Positions 57,661 through 64,000 of a DNA stretch of 64,000 nt are shown piece by piece. Within the stretch, counting starts at the first letter, position 1. Each line of letters begins with the position of its first letter. The position numbers and the translations under genes were made by a program. Under the pieces are notes generated by a model, which searched no databases, had not been told where the DNA came from, and was given only the letters and a program-made list of their open reading frames with translations. Source of the DNA: Ashinkailepas kermadecensis (taxonomy: Eukaryota; Arthropoda; Thecostraca; Neolepadidae); contig JAOTOM010004954.1 in assembly GCA_034440615.1 (NCBI GenBank), forward strand, positions 213,501-277,500, in the 5' to 3' direction.

Positions 57661-59549
57661 CAGTGGCGTACCTATATTTGCGTCAAGGGGGAGGGGGCGG
57701 GAAACGTATTTGGAGGGGGTCCACTTACCCCATTAAAAAAGTCTTCGGATTTTGACCGCTATTTTGTCAAAGGGTCCTTTTTAAATACAAATAATTAGTC
57801 ACCAACTGAATTGTCCTATGGAGGGGCCTAATCTACCAGTATCGTTTCTGATTCGTCGGATTTCAACCATAACTCCCCCACCCTGTTCGAATGTTTTCTT
57901 TTGGTATCCCTTGATAAGTCACCTCACACTGCTGAAATTATACCTACACAAATCACTTTAAAATGTAAAATTTCCCAATTTCAGACATTCCAGTTCATAG
58001 CGCCCGGTCGCCATGACGCCAACGTTCGTGCACGTGTATACCCATCTTGCGCATTCGGCGCATTCGCCACACTTCGTGCGACGCCACGGTTTCTGCTAGG
58101 CCTCCTACGTTTTGCTAATTGCTGCCACATGTAGACTTGCGCCATATTTGACGTGATGGAATGCACGTATGGATTGCATATTTGCTTCGTATGGACGTTC
58201 GCTGCGAAAATTTGATTAATTAAATTCGATCATTACTTCCCTACTTCCAATCGTCCAATCCTATCTTTTATTAAATATGCTCCCAGATTGGCTACCGAAC
58301 CGAGGCCCTGCCTCAGTGTTCTTTTTTTCACCCGTTTCGTCTCTCTTCGTCTACGGATGTGTCTTAGGGCTCCAATCCATTTTGTTACGGACCCAACATA
58401 TTTTCGAAACCCCTACTCGTTTTAGGGTTTGTTGCTTTTTTGTGCACCGACGATTTTTGTAGGTGTCGGGGCGCTTTCAGAGATCCCGATGTGTTTATTT
58501 AGTGCACGGTCTTTTTGTTCGTTTTGGGACCATGTTGCTTTTTGCAGCTCCAGACCCTTTTTCAGGTCTTTGTGCGGTCGCATGGCCCCTGCGTGCCTTG
58601 AGAGCTTCCGGTGTATTTTTTTACAGCTCCCGGTATGTTTATTTAGGGCTGCAACGCATGTTTTAAGGCCCTGTCGCTTTTTGCGAGACTGTGCGCTTTG
58701 GGGGGCCAGTTGCACTTTCGGCCCCCGTTGTGCTCTTAGCGTTCCGCTGTGTTTATTTGGGGCTTCTGACGCACATGTGTGGGGCCCCAGTACAATTTTT
58801 GGGCTTCGGTACGATTTTTCTGGGTCCCAGCGCGACTTATCGCGCCCAGGCGCGTTGTTCCGGGGACCCGATGCCAGTTTCCTGGGCCCAACGCGATTTT
58901 GGTGGATCTCTTCTGAATTTTCTTTAAAGTCCGAATCCCGTCGTATTTTTCGAGCCCCTGGCGCCATGTTTTTGTATCTCACCTCGATTTTTTCGAGCTC
59001 CGGTATGTTTTTCGGGGCCGTACGCGTTTTGTGAAGGCATCTGATGATATGTTCGGTGCTCCACAGCCGTTTTCTGATCCGGACAGTTATTTTTTGGAAT
59101 CCCTCCTTATTTTGTAAGGCTCCGGCTTTATTTTTGGGGGGGATACCGACGCGATTTTTGGGGTCACACTGTGCTAATGTGGGGCCCTAGACGCCAATTG
59201 TTGGGAGCCCCGACGTGAATGTTTGATGCCCAGACAAATGTTTTGGGACTACCGATGGTAAATGTGGGTCTCGAGAGCGATATTTTGGGGAACCGGTTCG
59301 AGTTTGCGGGGCGCGTTGTACTTAGCTGTGACCCCAACGCGATCTTGGCAGGTCCTGTTGCAGATTATCGGGCATCGGAGCGAGTTTTCTGGGCCCGCCG
59401 TATTTATTTGGAGCCCCATGCACGAATTTTGGTCGACCGACGCGAATTTTGGTGACCCCAGCGCGACTTTTTTGGGGCCCCGGCACGATTCTTGGGAGCT
59501 TATCCCTCTTAGGAGGGAGGGGGCATTTGCCCATTTTGATATGCCACTG
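57661..59549 (+). mobile_element. N1 non-autonomous element, copy iii (both termini)
   Basis: The left terminus is CAGTGGCGTACCTATATTTG (57661) and the right terminus, read inward, is CAGTGGCATATCAAAATGGG (59549). Order: body (to about 58310, ending near CCCAGATTGGCTACCGAACC), then ~1.2 kb of ~30 bp array in orientation B, then a TCCCTCTTAGGAGGGAGGG block and the terminus. It is the mirror image of copy i. The flanking octamers do not match, so no target duplication is claimed. Confidence 0.65.
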
Positions 59550-60310
59550 CGGCCACTGAAGGAATTTTTGTTTCGGCCGATGGCACCTTTCGGAGTGTAA
59601 AAGCCCTCCGGGTATTATTTCCCGGACCTGTTCTTGATTTCCCGGTGCTGGGGCGATTCGATCGAGTCTCGGTGTGAACTTTTTGGACATCGAGTTCTAT
59701 CTTTTTAAAGGTCCTTATGTTATATTTTTTGGTCCTGGTACGATTCTTCGGTCTCCTGGCGCGATTTTTTATCGATGCCCTGACACGTTTCTTTTACCGG
59801 TGCCCAACGGGTTTTTGGGGGACTGACCCGATTTTCGAGGCCGCAGAGTGGCATTCCGGTTGAGAATTGATTTGTTAGGGCAGCTGCAACTTTTGGGGCC
59901 CCGGTGCGACATTTTGAGCCCCCTGTGTTATTTTCAAGGGCTGCGACGCGACTTTTTTTTAGTCCAATGTAATCGTTGGTGTCCCGACGTCATTTGCTTG
60001 GATCCCTATCGCGAGTTTTAGCGACCTCGACACCTTTTTGTCATCACATACGTATTGGAGGCTTTTGGCGTCATTGTTGGGGCCTCAGAATGATTATCCA
60101 TGTCCGGATTATTTTTCGTTGCACCGGCTTCAATTGTGTCCCGATGAGACTGTTGGGGAACGGTACGACCTGTTGTACCCATAGCGTGATTTTCATGGTC
60201 CGGGCGTGACTTTTTGATACCCCCAGGCTCAGCGTGATTTTCAGGGGCCCCGGCCGGCTCTTTTTGGGCCAATGTCGTGATTTTCAAGTACCCCGGCACG
60301 ACTCCTACAA
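59550..60310 (+). repeat. ~30 bp G/C-rich array, orientation B
   Basis: Further diverged units after the N1 right terminus, such as GGGGCCCCGGTGCGACATTTT and CAGCGTGATTTTCAGGGGCC. It passes gradually into the GGCCTCC array. Confidence 0.6.
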
Positions 60311-62050
60311 TTTCTTAGGGGCTTCTAGCAAATTATACGCCTCCTCTCGCGTCTTGTTGGTCTCGTCTCATTTCCTGAAGCCTCTTTATCGGTTTTGGAT
60401 GTCTCCTCGCGTGTCCCACCCTCCTCCATATCCAATGGCCCTCTTCTCCCGTCTTGGAGGGCCTCCTCCTACATCCCGGGGCCCCTTTAACATGACATGG
60501 TGCTTCCTCTCGTATTCGAGGGGCATTCTCTGCCAAATTAGGGGCCTCCTACCACGCCTCGTAGGCCTCCTCCTTTGTCCTGACAAAGTCTTGAGGGCAT
60601 CATCAATTTTGGAAACCTCACCACCTTCCATACCTGCTACCACTCCAATCTTAAGGGCCTCCTCTCATTTCCTGGGAACTCCTTCCGGTCTTCGGGGCCT
60701 CATTCGGCCCTGGAGACCGCCTACTCCGTCTTGAAGGACTCCTCTCGAGTCGGGCAGGGGCCTCCTTTTCTCTTCGAGAGGCCTTTTTTTTCAATTAGGG
60801 GCCTCCTCTCACGTCTTGGGGGCCTCCTGCTCTGCGTTTTGATTCGATCTTTGCCCATTTTAAGGGTGGCGTCTTATCTCCTGGTGGACTTCTCTTCTCT
60901 CCCAGGTTCCTCCTCTTCCAAATTACAAGCAACCTTTCCTGTCTCAGTTGTCTTGTCATTTTCTGTAGATCTTACCCGTCTTGGAGCCTTCTTTCTCGCC
61001 TGGGAGCCATCCCTCTTATCTAATGGCCTTTCTCTCCTATTTTAGGGGCCTCCTTGTTCATCATGGGGTCTCATTTCGAATCTTATTTCGTCCTCTTCCG
61101 AATTAGTTGCCTCCTGCCACGTTTCTGGATCATCCTTTTCTATTTTGGTGGAACCTTACCCATTTTGTGGCCTATTTTTGCGTCTCCGAAACCTCATTTC
61201 ATATCCACTGGTTTTCTCTTCCGTCTTAGGCCCTCCTCTCATTTTCTGGGGCCTCCCTTCCGTATTGGGACCTCCTTTGCAATCCTGGGGGCCTCCTTTG
61301 CAATCCTGGTGGCCTCCTTTGCAATCATGGGACCTTCTTTGCAATCCTGGGGCCTCCTTTGCTGTCCTGGGAGCCTCCTTTGCAAACCTGAGGGCCTCCG
61401 TGCCAATTGTTGACACTCTCGTGATTTCTGTTACCTCCTATCCTCTCCTAGGTGACTCCTCTGTCAAATTAGGGGCCTCCTCTCACGTCTTGGAGGCCTC
61501 CTCACCTGTGTTTGGAGCCTCATTATCCTTTTAGCAGGGTGCTTTGTGTCATAGTCCCAAATCTTCTCTTCAAGGGTCCTCCTCTTCCAAAATATGGGCC
61601 TCATCTCGCTGGTCTCAGTGGTCTTATCTCATTCCTGCGGAGACCTTCTTACCCATCTTGGGCCTCCCTCTTGCATCCGGAGAAATATCTTCCATGATTC
61701 CTTATTTTCTATTGCAGGGGCCACCTCTTCCATCTTGGGGGCCTCGTTTTCCAAATTAAGAATATCCTGCCACCCATCGGAAGCCTTCTTGTCTAACCTG
61801 GGTGGCCTTCTGCCCATCTCGGTGGCATCCTTTTCGTCCTGGGGGCCTCCTCCCAATCTCTGTCCTACGTCTCTTATTAGGACCTGATTAGATTTCCCGG
61901 GAGCCTCGTTGCCAGTCTTGGGGCCTCCCTGACAGCACGATCGTCTGTCTCGTCGGCCTCCTTGCTCACCTTTTTCCTGTGCATTTCCGGATAGGGGCCT
62001 CCTCAAATTCCAGGGGGCGTCGATCCCCAGTCTCACGGCAGGAGGGGCGA
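60311..62050 (+). repeat. GGCCTCC-type degenerate array (21-35 bp units)
   Basis: Units of about 30-35 bp on GGGGCCTCCTCTCACGTCTTGG. It includes a purer 21 bp tandem stretch at 61262-61395 (GGCCTCCTTTGCAATCCTG, about six units, reading GPPLQSW in one frame). It ends in CGACTACCCCCTCTG, a run of C and GGCGACGCCCCTGGTG, which looks like a transposon terminus. Frames through it are low-complexity and not supported. Confidence 0.65.
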
Positions 62051-62154
62051 CTACCCCCTCTGCCCCCCCTTTGGCGACGCCCCTGGTGCTAATAATCACT
62101 TCAGTCACTTGCTGAAAGATGTTTGCGCCCAGCTCTGTTTTCATCGTCTTACAG

Positions 62155-62775
62155 GTGATTACGACCAGGACTGCTCCGTTCCTGGGTCGCACTTGGAGCT
62201 ATGACAATACACCGTATGACCAGATGAACCAGGACATCAAACGCTATCACTTGCGCCTGCCGTCGCAAGTGCGCGACAGCGCGCTCTACTACTTCGAGAG
62301 GACCCTGCACTGCTGCGGAGTCAACGGGCCGGCTGACTACACACTCACCAAGTCTAAAGCCTGCTTCAAAAATGAGCGCCCTCCGGGAAAGCCTGCCTCT
62401 TCCAGCGGTAACGACACGGCCGGAAACAACACATTACGAATGTTGGTGCCTGTATTACGACCGGAGTCGCCCGGCGGCGGCGGCGGCGAAGGCGATAGTT
62501 CTGAGCTTGGCCACCAGGCCCGCGCGGTCGCCGGAGTCCGTGGGGTGGCCGTGAACTCTGACTTCGGCGTTTCGTCTGGCCCGCCGTACCAGGATGGCTG
62601 CCAGCAGCGTGTTTTGAACGTTTGGGAAGGTGCGAAGATTGCGTTCGACTCCACTGTATCGGCCATCTTCTGGACGATGCTGACGGTGGTGTTCACAACA
62701 GCGTGGTGCGAGTTCTGGGGAGACGGACTACTGACGGGGCTCACCTCCAGCAGCAAGGACAGCGAGCACAAGTAA
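62155..62775 (+). CDS. Tetraspanin, last exon (large extracellular loop and TM4)
   Basis: Begins after TCGTCTTACAG in phase 0 and reads VITTRTAPFLGRTWSYDN. The family signature CCG is in LHCCGVNGPADY. Further Cys in SKACFKN and DGCQQ complete a four-Cys loop (two disulfides). A Gly/Ser-rich insert (PGGGGGEGDSSELG) makes this loop longer than usual. TM4 is about STVSAIFWTMLTVVFTTAWC, followed by a short cytoplasmic tail, SSSKDSEHK, and TAA at 62773. Joined to the 53965-54276 exon it gives about 310 residues, within the normal tetraspanin range. Which tetraspanin it is cannot be told from sequence alone. Confidence 0.82.
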   Translation: MITTRTAPFLGRTWSYDNTPYDQMNQDIKRYHLRLPSQVRDSALYYFERTLHCCGVNGPADYTLTKSKACFKNERPPGKPASSSGNDTAGNNTLRMLVPVLRPESPGGGGGEGDSSELGHQARAVAGVRGVAVNSDFGVSSGPPYQDGCQQRVLNVWEGAKIAFDSTVSAIFWTMLTVVFTTAWCEFWGDGLLTGLTSSSKDSEHK

Positions 62776-62854
62776 GCTGTTGTCAGGCGTACGGATGGTC
62801 CGGGCCAGCTCAAGTGTTCACCTGATACGCAACAGAATATACGCTGTACGGGTG

Positions 62855-63030
62855 GAGAAGTTTGAAAATTATTGGTGAGGTCGAATGTATGTAGGCAATG
62901 AGTGCTGCTAATTTGGTTGGTGAGGCCCAACCCATAGGGTCCCATGTTAAGAGAGCAATAAGTTGGTGGGACCCAGGCAAAGATGGTAGGGCCCAGGCCC
63001 CACCAAAAGTATAGGAAACTTCACCCCTGG
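62855..63030. mobile_element. Short MITE-like dispersed repeat, copy 2
   Basis: The same ~175 bp repeat as at 780-955, in the same orientation. It begins about 80 bp after the tetraspanin stop codon and so probably lies in its 3' untranslated region. Confidence 0.55.
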
Positions 63031-63081
63031 TTGCATCAAATGTTGACTTATCTCAAACGCCAGCGCACTGGACGTGAAGTG

Positions 63082-63087
63082 AATAAA
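63082..63087 (+). terminator. Candidate polyadenylation signal of the tetraspanin
   Basis: AATAAA about 305 bp after the stop codon, beyond the MITE. Another AATAAA lies at 63233. Which one is used is unknown. Confidence 0.35.
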
Positions 63088-63099
63088 TGGAAGACAAAG

Positions 63100-64000
63100 A
63101 CAGAGTGAAATTAATCAGCAGGCAAGGTGTCTAACAAGGCTCTTTATCTTAGATTACAGTCTCATATTGTTTTCAACCAGTATGAGGCGCCAATGGGGGA
63201 GCTGAACGAGTGGGAGGAAGTGTTAAAATCGCAATAAAAACGAATCTCCGTGTATATCAGTTACTGTCCATAGACGCATTTCCTCGAACATTTATGCAGC
63301 CACACGCCTTCAAACAAATATGCAGAGCACAAGTGATTTCGAATGAGTTGCATTCATCAAATTGCATTATAAAAGGCGGAAAAACAAATATGTATCCATG
63401 GAATTGTTCTCGACAACAGGGGTATATACCAAACATTAACCCAACTGCCACTAAGCGGACTGCGAGTGCCAGCTTCGATGCATGGTAATTTGCCCGCGCG
63501 CGAGAAAGCCGCCACAACCTTCTTCCAACAAAGATCGAAAGTACCTCAGGAAAAATATGGTGACGAAAGTTGATTAAGCTCAAAGTTAAGAGTAGATCTG
63601 GCTCTCGGTGATAAAATTATAATTTGAAATGCTGCATAGAGCCGTGAACCGCTGTTGAAAGTTGCCCGTGAGCGGAACTGTCGCCCGAAACTGTTTCTTT
63701 TAGCAAATATTAACCAAAGATGTAAGCAAAGATTAGCTTTTCCGGTCTTCCCAGTCTCGGTGAAGGGTCCTTTATACCCCTCTCTAATTTCCAAACTAGG
63801 CGTTGCACGGACACGAAAGTGGCGTCATCGGAAAGCGCTCGACAAGTAGGGCCCGAAACCATCCCCATAAATTTGCCCTCCCCAAAGTGACGTCTATATG
63901 ATCACAACTGACATGTTTTTAGCTCTGGAAGTTTCATTTTGGTGAGATTTTAAAAACAAAAAATTGGTTGGAATAAGGAAAGGAAGGTGAGTTCAACCAA
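63100..64000. other. No gene recognised (right edge)
   Basis: Short frames on both strands without recognisable motifs; no repeats identified. Confidence 0.4.

Larger units (their letters stand above)
54277..62154 (+). other. Tetraspanin intron (~7.9 kb), repeat-filled
   Basis: Bounded by GTAAGT at 54277 and TCGTCTTACAG at 62154, in phase 0 on both sides. It contains the CACTGGCGGATC element (55831-56967), N1 copy iii (57661-59549), two kinds of G/C-rich arrays (59550-62050) and transposon-end-like blocks at 55499 and 62040-62092. 54480-55498 shows no gene. Short frames inside it are not supported as exons. Confidence 0.65.

Noticed and set aside
60234..61534. Several plus-strand frames of 100-170 codons
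   Set aside because: They run through degenerate 21-35 bp repeats and translate as low-complexity S/L/P/G-rich sequence.

Overview
This window is repeat-rich eukaryotic DNA, most likely from an arthropod. The pointers are degenerate interstitial CCTAA/TTAGG repeats (37.6-38.3 kb), an arthropod-style LINE with an RNase H domain, and several animal-type DNA transposons. There are no operons, bacterial gene spacing, CRISPR arrays or rRNA genes. I cannot name the species; a crustacean or chelicerate is only a guess.

Only one host gene is well supported: a tetraspanin on the + strand, split into an exon for TM1-TM3 (53965-54276) and one for the large extracellular loop and TM4 (62155-62775). The phase-0 intron between them is about 7.9 kb and is filled with repeats and short transposons. 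Nearly everything else is mobile or repetitive DNA in various states of decay.

Layout: 0-4.2 kb has no gene, apart from a short MITE and a tRNA-like SINE head. 4.4-7.5 kb is a broken MULE-like transposase followed by a Ulp1/C48 cysteine-protease domain. 7.7-9.45 kb holds degenerate ~160 bp repeats, doubled at a 634 bp offset. 9.7-10.9 kb is a ~30 bp G/C-rich degenerate array that recurs in both orientations at 30.5-32.4, 33.7-34.0, 35.1-35.4, 38.8-39.9, 52.9-53.3 and 58.3-60.3 kb. 11.4-21.5 kb is a minus-strand non-LTR retrotransposon (gag-like ORF1, then endonuclease, RT and RNase H), interrupted by ~4.8 kb of foreign DNA with a 1.56 kb tandem duplication. 22107-25992 is a DNA transposon with 8 bp target duplications whose transposase I cannot place in a named superfamily. 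Eleven bases beyond its right target duplication sits a complete but dead hAT element (26012-29816). 31.1-35.1 kb holds a TTAA-flanked MITE and a foldback element. 42760-48303 is a 57/58 bp satellite that runs directly into a second hAT element (48304-51665). 54.3-62.15 kb is the tetraspanin intron.

The most notable observation is the satellite. Every unit contains the hAT target-site duplication followed by the first 13 bp of the hAT terminus. The array therefore looks as if it was born from the hAT/flank junction, by a microhomology-mediated tandem duplication followed by expansion to 96 units. Because 57 is a multiple of three, the array produces long open frames on both strands that are not genes.
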